From positions 1 through 64,000 of the forward strand of contig CAYFWB010000005.1 in assembly GCA_964346765.1 (NCBI GenBank): a stretch of DNA of 64,000 nt, read 5' to 3'. The notes below the pieces were generated by a model. It was not told where the DNA came from. It was given only the letters and a program-made list of their open reading frames with translations, and ran no database searches. A program made the translations under genes and the position numbers. Positions 36,810 through 46,177 of this stretch are shown here, piece by piece. Source of the DNA: JBGSPQ01 sp964346765 (GTDB lineage Bacteria > Patescibacteriota > Gracilibacteria > UBA1369). Within the stretch, counting starts at the first letter, position 1, and each line of letters begins with the position of its first letter.

Positions 36810-39800
36810 ATGTACAAAATACTCGTTTTGGCGATCCTCGCTCTCCTCCTCGGAGGATGCGGGGAAAGCGTTTACCCCGCCGAGGGTGAACGCTTTTGCG
36901 GCGGGGGGCCCTGCCCGGGCTCTCCAGACTACGACGGCGGCACGGGCGGAACCGGCGGCACAGCTGGCACGGCCGGCACCGGCGGAACAGCTGGCGAAGC
37001 TGGAACCGGCGGCACGGCTGGCACGGCCGGCACCGGCGGAACAGCTGGCGAAGCTGGAACCGGCGCAACTGGCGGCACGGGCGGAACCGGCGCAACTGGC
37101 GGCACGGGCGGAACCGGCGCAACTGGCGGCACGGGCGGAACCGGCGCAACTGGCGGCACGGGCGGAACCGGCGCAACTGGCGGCACGGGCGGAACCGGCG
37201 CAACTGGCGGCACGGGCGGAACCGGCGCAACTGGCGGCACGGGCGGAACCGGCGCAANNNNNNNNNNNNNNNNNNNNNNNNNNNNNNNNNNNNNNNNNNN
37301 NNNNNNNNNNNNNNNNNNNNNNNNNNNNNNNNNNNNNNNNNNNNNNNNNNNNNNNNNCAACTGGCGGCACGGGCGGAACCGGCGCAACTGGCGGCACGGG
37401 CGGAACCGGCGCGACTGGCGGCACGGGCGGAACCGGCGCAACTGGCGGCACGGGCGGAACCGGCGCAACTGGCGGCACGGGCGGAACCGGCGCGACTGGC
37501 GGCACGGGCGGAACCGGCGCAACTGGCGGCACGGGCGGAACCGGCGGCACGGAATGCCTGCCAGGGGAAACCATGTGCAGCGGCGTCTGTGTCGATACCG
37601 ACACTGATGCCGACAACTGTGGGACATGTGGCCTGGACTGCGACACGCAGATCCTGAATTCATTGTGCGTGGAAGGCAACTGCGGTTGTTTTCCCGACGC
37701 AGGAATGCTCAACTGCGGTGGCACCTGCGTGCCATTCCTCGTAGACCCGCAAAACTGCGGTGGTTGCGGTGTTAAGTGTGCGTCTAACCAGACGTGCACG
37801 AACGGGAACTGCGTCAGCATGTCGTCGTGCATTGAAGGGCAGACTCTCTCCTGCGGGCTTTCCGAGGGGGAGTGTGTTGCCGGTACGATGACCTGTGTTG
37901 GTGGAGTATGGGGTGCCTGCGAAGGCTACACCGGCCCCACCGACGAGACGTGCGACGGCTTGGACAACGACTGCAACGGCGCGACGGACGATGGTCTGCT
38001 CTGCGCCTGCACGGTCGGAGACACCCAGGCGTGCGGTACCGACGTGGGCGAGTGTGTGTCTGGTCTCCAGACTTGCACCACCTACCAGGGCGGTACAACC
38101 TGGGGCTCCTGCGTTGGGTCGGTCGGCCCGACGCAGGAGGTCTTCGACGGCCTCGACAACAACTGCGACGGGAATGTGGACGAAGGTCTGCAGTGTGTTG
38201 ACGGAAGCGTCAGCACCTGCGGGTCCAACGTGGGTGCGTGTAGCTTCGGCACTCGCTCCTGCGTCAACGGCGTTTGGAACTCCTGTTCCGGCGCCGTCGG
38301 TCCCACGCCCGAAACGTGTGACGGAATCGACAACGACTGCAACGGGTCTGCCGACGATGGCTTGACCTGTCAGTGCGTGGTCGATTCCACTCGCCCCTGC
38401 GGCTCCGCCGTTGGGGCCTGCGCGCAGGGACTGCAAACCTGCGAACTGCAGGGATCAAACACGGTTTGGGGGGCTTGCGTTGGCTCCATCCAGCCGGTGG
38501 GCGAGACTTGCAACAATGTCGACGACGACTGCAACGGTCTAGTCGATGACGGAGTTGGGTGCCAGTGCGTGCCTAACTCAACCCGCGTCTGCGGAAGCGA
38601 CGTAGGGGAGTGCTCCTTCGGAGTACAAACCTGCGGCGCCGACGGCACGTGGGGAGTCGTCTGTGCGGGAGAAGTCGGTCCCAGCACGGAAACGTGCGAC
38701 GGGCTCGACAACGACTGCAACGGCGCCGTCGACGACGGTGCGGGCTGTCAGTGCGTCCCGGGTTCAACCCGGACGTGCGGCACCGGCATCGGAGAGTGCA
38801 AAACAGGCACACAGACCTGTGGCCCCACGGGAACGTGGGAGCCACTCTGCGCCGGGGCAATCGGCCCCAGCGCAGAGGTCTGCGACTACCTGGACAACGA
38901 TTGCAACGGGGTTGCGGACGACGGTGCGAACTGTCAATGCAACCCCGGGGAAGAGCGCCCCTGCGGTTCAACCGTAGGGGAATGCGAGCAGGGCATTCAG
39001 TCCTGCATCTCCGACGGAGCAGGCGGCTACATCTGGTCGCCAAACTGCGTTGGTGCTGTGAACCCTTCGGCCGAGATCTGCGACGGGTACGACAACGACT
39101 GCAATGGCGTCAACGACGACGCCATCATCTGTACGTGCCAGCCCGGATCAACGCAGGCGTGCGGCTCCAACGAGGGGCAGTGCGCCGGAGGAACTCAGAC
39201 CTGCCAGCCCGACGGGACATGGGGTACCTGCGACGGTGCCACTTGGCCCGCAGACGAGGTCTGCGACAATCTCGACAACGACTGCGACGGCGACACGGAC
39301 GAAGACATCGTCTGCGCCTGCCAGCCGGGAAGCGTTCGCACCTGTGGTACCAACGCAGGGGAATGCGAGACCGGCACGCAGGAATGCCTGGCCGACTATA
39401 CCTGGAGCACCTGCTCCGGGGCGGTTGGCCCGGCGGATGAGATCTGCGATGGGTACGACAACGACTGCAACGGTGCCGTCGACGACGGCATCGCCTGTCA
39501 GTGTGTCGAAGGTTCGACCCGCTCCTGCGGGCTCGCCACCGGCACATGCCAAACAGGATTGCAAGAGTGCGTCCTTGACCCCGGTACCGGCCTCACGGCT
39601 TGGGACCCGGTGTGCGTGGGCGCTGTCGGCCCCAGCGCGGAAACGTGCAACGGCCTCGACGACGACTGCAACGGTGCGGTCGACGACGGGATCTTGTGCG
39701 CTTGCGTGGTCGGCGAAAACCGCCTCTGCGGCAACGCAGTTGGCGAGTGCGAGCCCGGAACGCAGACCTGCGAGCAGGTCGGCCCCGACACACAGTGGGG

Positions 39801-42162
39801 GGCCTGCGTCGGCGGCGTTCTGCCTGCCGACGAGGTCTGCAACAATCTCGACGACGACTGCAATGGAGTCGCCGATGACGGGCCGCTCTGCCAGTGCAAT
39901 GCTGGCGAGCAACGCCCCTGCGGGTCGAATGAGGGAGAGTGTTCCTACGGCATCCAGGACTGCGTGTCCGACGGTGCCGGAGGATTCATCTGGGAACCGG
40001 TCTGCAACGGATCGATTCCCCCCGCTCCCGAAATCTGCAACGGTCTCGACGACGACTGCAACGGCGCGGTCGACGACGCGATCGACTGCCAGTGTAACCC
40101 CGGAGACGAACGACTCTGCGGGCTAAGCACCGGCGAGTGTGTGCCGGGAATCCAGACCTGCGACAGCAGTGGAACCTGGGACCCGGCATGCGTCGGGTAC
40201 GTACCGCCTTCTTCGGAAGTGTGTGACGGACTCGACAACGACTGTAACGGAGTCGCGGACGACGGTATTGGGTGCCAATGCATTCCGGGAGAATCCCGTG
40301 TTTGCGGTACCAACACCGGCCAGTGTGAGCAGGGGATTCAGACCTGCTTGCCAAGCGGCTTGGGCTGGGGCGCCTGCAACGGCGCCGTCCTGCCAACCGT
40401 GGAAGTCTGCGACGGATACGACAACGACTGCAACGGCCTGATCGACGAGGGAGTGCTCTGCGAGTGCTTCCCCGGCGAGGAGAGACCGTGCGGTAGTAAC
40501 GTTGGCGAGTGTTCCCTCGGTCTTCAGGACTGCGTGTCCGACGGACAAGGGGGATACGTATGGGGTGGAACCTGTGTCGGGGAAGTCGGCCCCTCTTCGG
40601 AGGTGTGCGACGGACTTGACAACGACTGCAACGGCCTGGCCGATGATTCTATCGGCTGCCAATGCACAAGCGGTTCCACCCGCCCCTGCGGCAGTAACGT
40701 GGGTGAGTGCTCCTACGGAGTGCAGACCTGCGTCAACGGTCTGTGGGGATCGACCTGCACCGGCAAAGTCGGCCCCAGCGCGGAAACGTGCAACGGCCTC
40801 GACGACGACTGCAACGGTGCGGTCGACGACGGGATCCTGTGCGCTTGCGTACAGGGTTCCATCAGGTCCTGCGGATCCAACACGGGTGAGTGCTCCCAAG
40901 GCACTCAGACCTGCTTGTTGGACGGAGTTTCGGGAGAAACCTACTGGGATCCGGTTTGCGCCGGTTCAGTGGGTCCATCTCCCGAAACCTGCAACGGCTT
41001 GGATGATGACTGCAACGGCACCGCCGACGAGGGCTGCCAGTGCGCGCCGGGTTCAACCCGCGTGTGCGGCACGTCCGAAGGCCAGTGCTCTTACGGCAGT
41101 CAGACCTGCCAGGCCAACGGCACCTGGTCTGCCACTTGTGCCGGAGCAATCCTGCCCTCTCCCGAGCTTTGCGACGGAGTGGACAACGATTGCAACGGTG
41201 CTGTTGATGAAACCTGCTCGTGCCTGAACGGAAGCGTCCAGCCCTGCGGGTCTAACACCGGGACCTGCAGCCAGGGGACCAGCACCTGCTCCGGCGGCGT
41301 CTGGGGAGCCTGCACGGGCTTCACCGGACCCACCGCCGAAACCTGCGACGGCCTGGATAACAACTGCAACGGTATCATCGACGATACCTGCAGTTGCATT
41401 GACGGGTCCACTCAGCCTTGTGGGCAATCCACCGGCGAGTGCGAGCAGGGTGTCTCCACCTGCACGGGTGGAGTCTGGGGACAATGCGTGGGCTACGTCG
41501 GGCCGACCACGGAGATCTGTGGCAACGGCCTGGACGAGAACTGCAATGGCGTGTCGGACGACCCGGCCGTCTGCGCGGTCAGCCCGGCCTGCACTCCCGG
41601 CACCTCGTGTGCCACGGGTTTGTGCGGGATCTGCGCCACCGGTACGTGCAACGCGGCCGGTGACGCCTGCATCGCACCCAGCCCCGGCAACGAGGCCGCC
41701 GCCTGCGGCGACAACCTCGACAACGACTGCGACTGCTTGGTCGACGCCGCCGACCCCGACTGCGGGGGAAGTGGCGGAGGCAACGTCACCACGGTGTACA
41801 CCGGGGTGGCGTACGAGCAGCTCGTTTTGCCCGACGCAAGCACGAACACGCCCCTCCCCGGTTCCACCGGCGACGGGACGTGTGAAGCCGTGAGCACCAG
41901 TTTCACGGCGGCGAGCGGGAATTGCCTCATCGTTTGGGTGAACGATGGGGCAAACACGCTGGACCTTCTTGCCTCTTCCGCTCCTGTGACGGTAGAGGCT
42001 GATTGTTCAATCACCCTCGCCTGCCCGACCAACACTGAGTTGTGGCAGGAGAACGTTAACTTTTCCGCTACTTACACGGTAAGCACAGTTAGTAGCGGAA
42101 ACCAGTTTGAGTTTACACACACCGGCCCCTGCGGCCGTCACTTGTGGCGACTCTGCTGGTAG
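36810..42162 (+). CDS. Giant lipoprotein with Gly/Thr repeats and about 20 MopE-type metal-binding repeats
   Basis: The start is ATG 36810 behind a strong AAGGAGGG SD. The lipobox is LLGGC (Cys 17), then FCGGGPCPGS, a GTGGTGAT-type tandem region, a Cys-rich domain (CLPGETMCSGVCV ... QTCTNGNC) and about 20 repeats of roughly 65 residues, each with CDGLDNDCNGAVDDG, the putative metal-binding motif named after Methylococcus MopE. A last degenerate motif leads to a C-terminal domain ending in HTGPCGRHLWRLCW. The 100-N gap (37258-37357) changes the apparent frame; it lies within 27-base repeats, so the real gene is probably continuous. Likely a long, calcium- or copper-binding, disulphide-rich surface stalk. 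Confidence 0.88.
36939..37550 (+). repeat. 27-bp tandem repeats containing a 100-N scaffold gap
   Basis: Units encoding GGTGGTGAT repeat on both sides of the gap. Sequence left of the gap ends at GGCGCAA and right of it resumes at CAACTGGCGG, so the missing length should be 27k+24 (or 27k-3) bases, a multiple of three. The 100-N filler itself breaks the frame. The first units (GTGGTAGEA type) differ from the later array. Confidence 0.9.
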
Positions 42163-42394
42163 ATTTATGGGCGTGCGGGACAAACCCCCGTGCAAGGCCA
42201 TGGCAAACGCGTACAAATCGCTAAAGCCCAAGGTTAAAACACGCGGCTACTGCCCGCGCGCCCACATTAGATCTAGCGAAGATAGGCCAACAAGCGGAGA
42301 CACCTCCTAAAGGCCGTCTTCGCGAAAAGATGGAATGGCGCCCGTTGAGGCTTAAGAGCGCAAGCTTTCAAGACCTTGACGGGCCATAGTCTTT

Positions 42395-42427
42395 AAGGAG
42401 CCCTTTGCTTAACAGCGAGGGCTTCTT
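42395..42427 (+). terminator. Hairpin at the end of island C
   Basis: A stem of 13 pairs with one bulge (42395-42408 with 42415-42427, loop of six), about 230 bases after the giant gene. No U-tract. Between the stop at 42162 and this hairpin the sequence is GC-rich and non-coding; after it composition drops to AT-rich up to 42614, with a small inverted repeat CGTTA/TAACG at 42528-42541. Confidence 0.55.
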
Positions 42428-42560
42428 GACTTTGCGCAAACACGGCCCACCGGGGTCAATACAGATCATCAAAAAAATAAATACAAAGATAAATCAACAA
42501 TTAGAAGTAATTTTTATCTAATTTATTCGTTATAACTAACGCAAACAACTATTTTATGTC

Positions 42561-42589
42561 TTGACAATTCAAGGATAAAGTAATAATTA
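42561..42589 (+). promoter_or_regulatory. Sigma-70-type promoter for the gene at 42615
   Basis: TTGACA (42561-42566), a 17-base spacer and TAATTA (42584-42589), about 25 bases before the ATG, so the leader is nearly absent. This contrasts with the long leaders of the GC-rich islands. Confidence 0.65.
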
Positions 42590-42614
42590 ATACACCTTAA
42601 ACATAATTAACTAT

Positions 42615-43766
42615 ATGCTCAACAAACATGAATTGTTGAAAGAGACCACGGAATACCCGAATTTAAGAATAGAATTACCAATTTTAAATAAACGCAAAAA
42701 GTCAATTAGACAATCAATCATAAAAGCGCTTCCAGTCCTGTTGGCGCTGGGCTCACAACAGGGATGCACTCTGGACAGAGAAGGAGAAAATCTCTTCGCC
42801 TCAAATCAAGGAGGCACCGGCGGTGAAGCCGGAATAGAGGGCGGAGCAGGAACAGGAGTCAACTCCGATGCCGGTACCGGTGGTACAGCTGGATCGGCAG
42901 GCGAAAGCGGATCAGCAGGTGAAACAGGTGTCGGTGGCGAAGCGGGATCCGCAGGATGCACACCGCAAGAAGAAATTTGCGACGGCCTGGACAATGACTG
43001 CGATAACCAAATCGACGAAGATCTTACTCCTCCCGCTTGTAAGAAGACCGAAGGAGTTTGCGCTACTCCCGTATCCCAACCGGTATGTGAGGGTGCTCAA
43101 GGATGGAGCGACTGCGAATTCGATCAAGATTACGAAGATGGCACAGAAACAAAATGCGACGCCCTTGATAACGACTGTGACGGCGAAACCGATGAAATGA
43201 GCGATCTTATAAACTACATTCCCTCCTGCGGCGAACCCGACAGAGGAGTTTGCGCGAATGCAACACTCAACAGAACCTGCGAAAACGGACAGTGGACAGA
43301 GTGTGATTACGGCCCCGATTACGAACAGGGTGAAGAACAAACCTGCGACGGGCTTGATAATAACTGCAATGATATAACAGATGATTCCTGTGTAACCACA
43401 ATTCACGGCGGAAACAACTATGAACAATTGGTTACGGAAACCGGAAACTACAATCCATTGGACGGCAGTACCGGCGATGAACAGTGCGAAACACAAAATA
43501 CAACATTCAATACACACGCAGGTATAACACAGATGATTTATCTACAAGATTCAGTAAACAGTGTTACAATCGAAACTCTGCTTTCACCTGCTTCAGTTGA
43601 GACGGGATGCAGTACCACCTTAAATTGCCCGGACAACCAAAAAATTTGGGATGATGGTCAAAACATTACAAAAGATACAAACGTAACCATGTCAGTTAGC
43701 GGTAACGAAATAACACTAACGCACACATCGCCCTGCGGCAGACATCTGTTTTTCGTTAACTGGTAA
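42615..43766 (+). CDS. MopE-repeat exported protein, AT-dialect copy
   Basis: 383 residues. A 35-residue polar, basic extension precedes a signal-like segment (IIKALPVLLALGSQQGC; the lipobox is weak). A Gly/Ser/Thr-rich stretch leads to three MopE-type motifs (CDGLDNDCDNQIDED, CDALDNDCDGETDE, CDGLDNNCNDITDD) and a C-terminal domain ending in HTSPCGRHLFFVNW, clearly homologous to the end of the 36810 gene (YEQLV, STGD, CGRHL). It corresponds to the C-terminal portion of that protein, while the 33969 gene corresponds to its N-terminal portion. No SD. Confidence 0.85.
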   Translation: MLNKHELLKETTEYPNLRIELPILNKRKKSIRQSIIKALPVLLALGSQQGCTLDREGENLFASNQGGTGGEAGIEGGAGTGVNSDAGTGGTAGSAGESGSAGETGVGGEAGSAGCTPQEEICDGLDNDCDNQIDEDLTPPACKKTEGVCATPVSQPVCEGAQGWSDCEFDQDYEDGTETKCDALDNDCDGETDEMSDLINYIPSCGEPDRGVCANATLNRTCENGQWTECDYGPDYEQGEEQTCDGLDNNCNDITDDSCVTTIHGGNNYEQLVTETGNYNPLDGSTGDEQCETQNTTFNTHAGITQMIYLQDSVNSVTIETLLSPASVETGCSTTLNCPDNQKIWDDGQNITKDTNVTMSVSGNEITLTHTSPCGRHLFFVNW

Positions 43767-43791
43767 ATTTCAGACCCCCGTAATACCCACC

Positions 43792-43827
43792 CCCCGATCG
43801 GATTAAACTATTCTGTCGGGGTTTTTT
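43792..43827 (+). terminator. Rho-independent terminator after the MopE gene
   Basis: CCCCGA / TCGGGG stem (43792-43797 and 43816-43821) with an 18-base loop followed by six T. A host-type terminator. Confidence 0.8.
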
Positions 43828-43878
43828 GAAAAGTCGAATCAGTTATTGATCTGCACAACTTGACATATCATAAAACTC

Positions 43879-43906
43879 TTGACAGATTATATAAATTATG
43901 TATAAT
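43879..43906 (+). promoter_or_regulatory. Consensus promoter of island D
   Basis: TTGACA (43879-43884), a 16-base spacer and a perfect TATAAT (43901-43906). The start codon is about 340 bases away. The leader between them (43913-44253) passes from AT-rich to GC-rich, contains no convincing gene, and ends in an AGGAG SD. Confidence 0.7.
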
Positions 43907-44253
43907 TGACATCCTGTTTACTCTCACTATGGAAAATGGGCAATAAATATTGATCTATAGGAGTACGCCACCTGGCGAGGCTTCATAATCAATTTGCTTT
44001 CTTTTCGAGCGGTAGACGGAAGACCTTTGAAAACTCGCTTACGATAATAATGTTTGAACCTTTCGTTCGGTCCGCCCTGTTTGCAAGGAGTCAGCGTTAA
44101 ATCAAATCGGTAATTTTTTTTGATCCGATTCGATGCGACGCGACAACAAATAACCTTGCAGACACAGCGGGCCGAATGGATTCGGCCGATCCAACGGCCC
44201 ACGGGATCCCATGGTGGGGCCCCGCGACCTGGTTCGAACCACAGGAGATAGTA

Positions 44254-45321
44254 ATGAAGCGTACGCACAAAAACTTTTCGCACGTAAACATCAATTTTTT
44301 TCCCATCGCCCTCGTGGTGATGGCGGCCTTGTCTGGGCTTATGACGACCGGCTGTGGCGACGACCGCGCCGGCTGCGGGTGGGAACTGGACAACGGCAAG
44401 GAGTACTACACTTGCAGGGACGACGACGGCGATATTGACCGTCGCTCGCCGGCAGGTGAAAACACCTGCGTGTTGTCCCACACCTACCTCGATGACGACG
44501 GCACCAGAATCTTCGTTTGCCTTGACGGTGAAGAATTCACCATGGAGGGACAAGACGGAGAGGATGGCTCCGACGGCGTCAACGGGGTCAACGGGGTCAA
44601 CGGAAGTGACGGGATCGACGGTCAGGGGTGCGTGTTGTCGCAGGTGGGGGACACCTGCACCCTCACGTGTCCCAACGGAAGCACCACATTCTGGTGCGGA
44701 TCCGCTCCTCCAGGGACGTGCACTCCCAGCACGGAAGTCTGCAACGGCCGCGACGACGACTGCGACAAGCAGATCGACGAAGGTGGGGTCTGCGAAGGAA
44801 CGGGCTGCACGCCCACCGCCGAGATCTGCGACGGCGTTGACAACGACTGCGACGGTCAGATCGACGAGGGATTGAATTGCGGGGGAACGACCACCGGCAG
44901 TTGGCAGGTACTGGCAATGGAGGTCAGGCCGTCCGACCAGACCCTCACATGCGACGGCACTCCAATCGTCCCATCGACCAACTGCAACGGAACAGTCGGC
45001 TTCAACCGGGAGTGGATCGAGGAGCGTACAATCGCCGTGTACAACGGCACGTTCACAACGCTGTCTTTGCTGGGCGGCAATGGCCACCAAGAGTCCTACC
45101 AGGGGCTGTTGGGCGGCTACTGCGCTGTTAGCAACTCGGAGAGCCTGGGTCAACAGGTGAACGTCGGCGGAGCTCCGGTCGGCGCTGCCATTAGAATCGC
45201 TAATGGATCCGCCTACTCGGAGCATGGGTCTACCGTTACCTTCGGTTTCGAAGCCGGAGACACCGGACCCGCTGTGGTCTGTTGGCTGGCAATTGACCAG
45301 ACAAGCTTTCAAGCTTACTAA
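44254..45321 (+). CDS. Lipoprotein with collagen-like stretch and two MopE motifs (island D)
   Basis: 355 residues; the ATG at 44254 is chosen for its AGGAG SD and because a signal peptide starts there (PIALVVMAALSGLMTTGC, Cys about 30). A Cys/Asp-rich domain is followed by a GVNGVNGSDGIDGQ collagen-like run, two motifs CNGRDDDCDKQIDEG and CDGVDNDCDGQIDEG, and a beta-rich C-terminal domain of about 145 residues unlike those of the other MopE proteins here. The stop codon lies in a tandem duplication of AAGCTTACTA (45311-45330). GC-rich. Confidence 0.83.
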   Translation: MKRTHKNFSHVNINFFPIALVVMAALSGLMTTGCGDDRAGCGWELDNGKEYYTCRDDDGDIDRRSPAGENTCVLSHTYLDDDGTRIFVCLDGEEFTMEGQDGEDGSDGVNGVNGVNGSDGIDGQGCVLSQVGDTCTLTCPNGSTTFWCGSAPPGTCTPSTEVCNGRDDDCDKQIDEGGVCEGTGCTPTAEICDGVDNDCDGQIDEGLNCGGTTTGSWQVLAMEVRPSDQTLTCDGTPIVPSTNCNGTVGFNREWIEERTIAVYNGTFTTLSLLGGNGHQESYQGLLGGYCAVSNSESLGQQVNVGGAPVGAAIRIANGSAYSEHGSTVTFGFEAGDTGPAVVCWLAIDQTSFQAY

Positions 45322-45394
45322 AGCTTACTAGTCGAACGCCGCATTGCCTCAGACACGCGCCGCCCCTGACACGCACCAGCCGCCCGCCCCGCTC

Positions 45395-45432
45395 CCGCGG
45401 AGGAGGTCGGCTCGGCGCCACCTCCTCCGCGG
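45395..45432 (+). terminator. Strong GC hairpin at the end of island D
   Basis: CCGCGGAGGAGGT (45395-45407) and its exact complement (45420-45432) form a 13-base stem with a 12-base loop. No U-tract follows. The rest of 45433-45708 is non-coding and returns to AT-rich. Confidence 0.6.
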
Positions 45433-45527
45433 CCTGCGCCGCATCTCCAAACCAGGGTTGAGCTTTCTTTGCTCCCCTTAACTCACATCGTAAGCGAGTT
45501 TTTCCTTTTCAATTCAAAATCATTAAC

Positions 45528-45548
45528 GCCTTACAAAGGCTGTTTTTT
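45528..45548 (+). terminator. Rho-independent terminator downstream of island D
   Basis: GCCTT-ACA-AAGGC followed by TGTTTTTTT. A compact host-type terminator about 100 bases after the GC hairpin. Confidence 0.65.
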
Positions 45549-45708
45549 TATGAAGTTAAAAAAATCGTAACTAAATTAATACCGATCCACCTCCACTTCG
45601 TGATGATTCATTCGATAATAATTTTCCAACACGACACCAAATAAACACTAATCAAACCAAAAATTAAACCCCCCGGCAAACTGGCATTTTTGTAAGACCT
45701 CCATATTG

Positions 45709-46088
45709 TCAACCTAATACTTCATAAATTCGATCAAACTCCGCCAACGCTTTATCCCCAAAACTCTTTTTCTGATTGACACAGTGTCCGCAGGAATAAG
45801 AACCGAACATTCGCGCCCCGCGCGCCTCCGCACAAAGCAACAGCGCCAATCCCGTATCACCATCACTTACAACCATAGGATTATCTGGATTTGTTATACT
45901 TGAAGACTCTGAATCCGTACTTTGCACCGTACCAACCCTATCACTAGTAGACTTCGGCTGAACCTCGGTTGTAAAAAAATCACATCCTCCACGGCCACAA
46001 CTAAAACGGTCGTAACAAACGCCGGCAATGTCTTAAAAGCTTTCTCTGAATAATGAAACCTCTTACCATCATTTTTTTTAAAAGACAT
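45709..46088 (-). pseudogene. Membrane-anchored thioredoxin-like protein, frameshifted and short
   Basis: Starting at ATG 46088, one frame encodes MSFKKNDGKRFHYSEK and a hydrophobic anchor (AFVTTVLVVAV); the next frame continues with a linker and a thioredoxin-like piece ARMFGSYSCGHCVNQKKSFG. The frames meet at a T7 run (45973-45979 on the minus strand) that forms the slippery heptamer T-TTT-TTA in correct phase for a -1 shift. The product then ends after about 17 more residues, far short of a full thioredoxin fold. The SCGHC motif resembles the domain that partners VKOR. It is either a decayed gene, a sequencing indel or a frameshifted small redox protein. Confidence 0.6.
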
Positions 46089-46177
46089 TTTAAAACACAT
46101 TGTTGATACAAGTCCTAAATACATTAGAAATCTATCTGGATAAAACGTTATGGCCATGCCCTTGTTCGATCTTTTTA

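Noticed and set aside
37660..41900. Many open frames on both strands across the MopE array
   Set aside because: GC-rich repeats have few stops. Only the frame with DNDCNG motifs shows a conserved protein pattern; the rest are shadows.
45700..45760. UGA read as glycine (code 25), which would extend the thioredoxin-like protein
   Set aside because: Read-through gives only 14 more residues without a thioredoxin-like pattern, and tig, rnhB and other conserved genes end properly at TGA.
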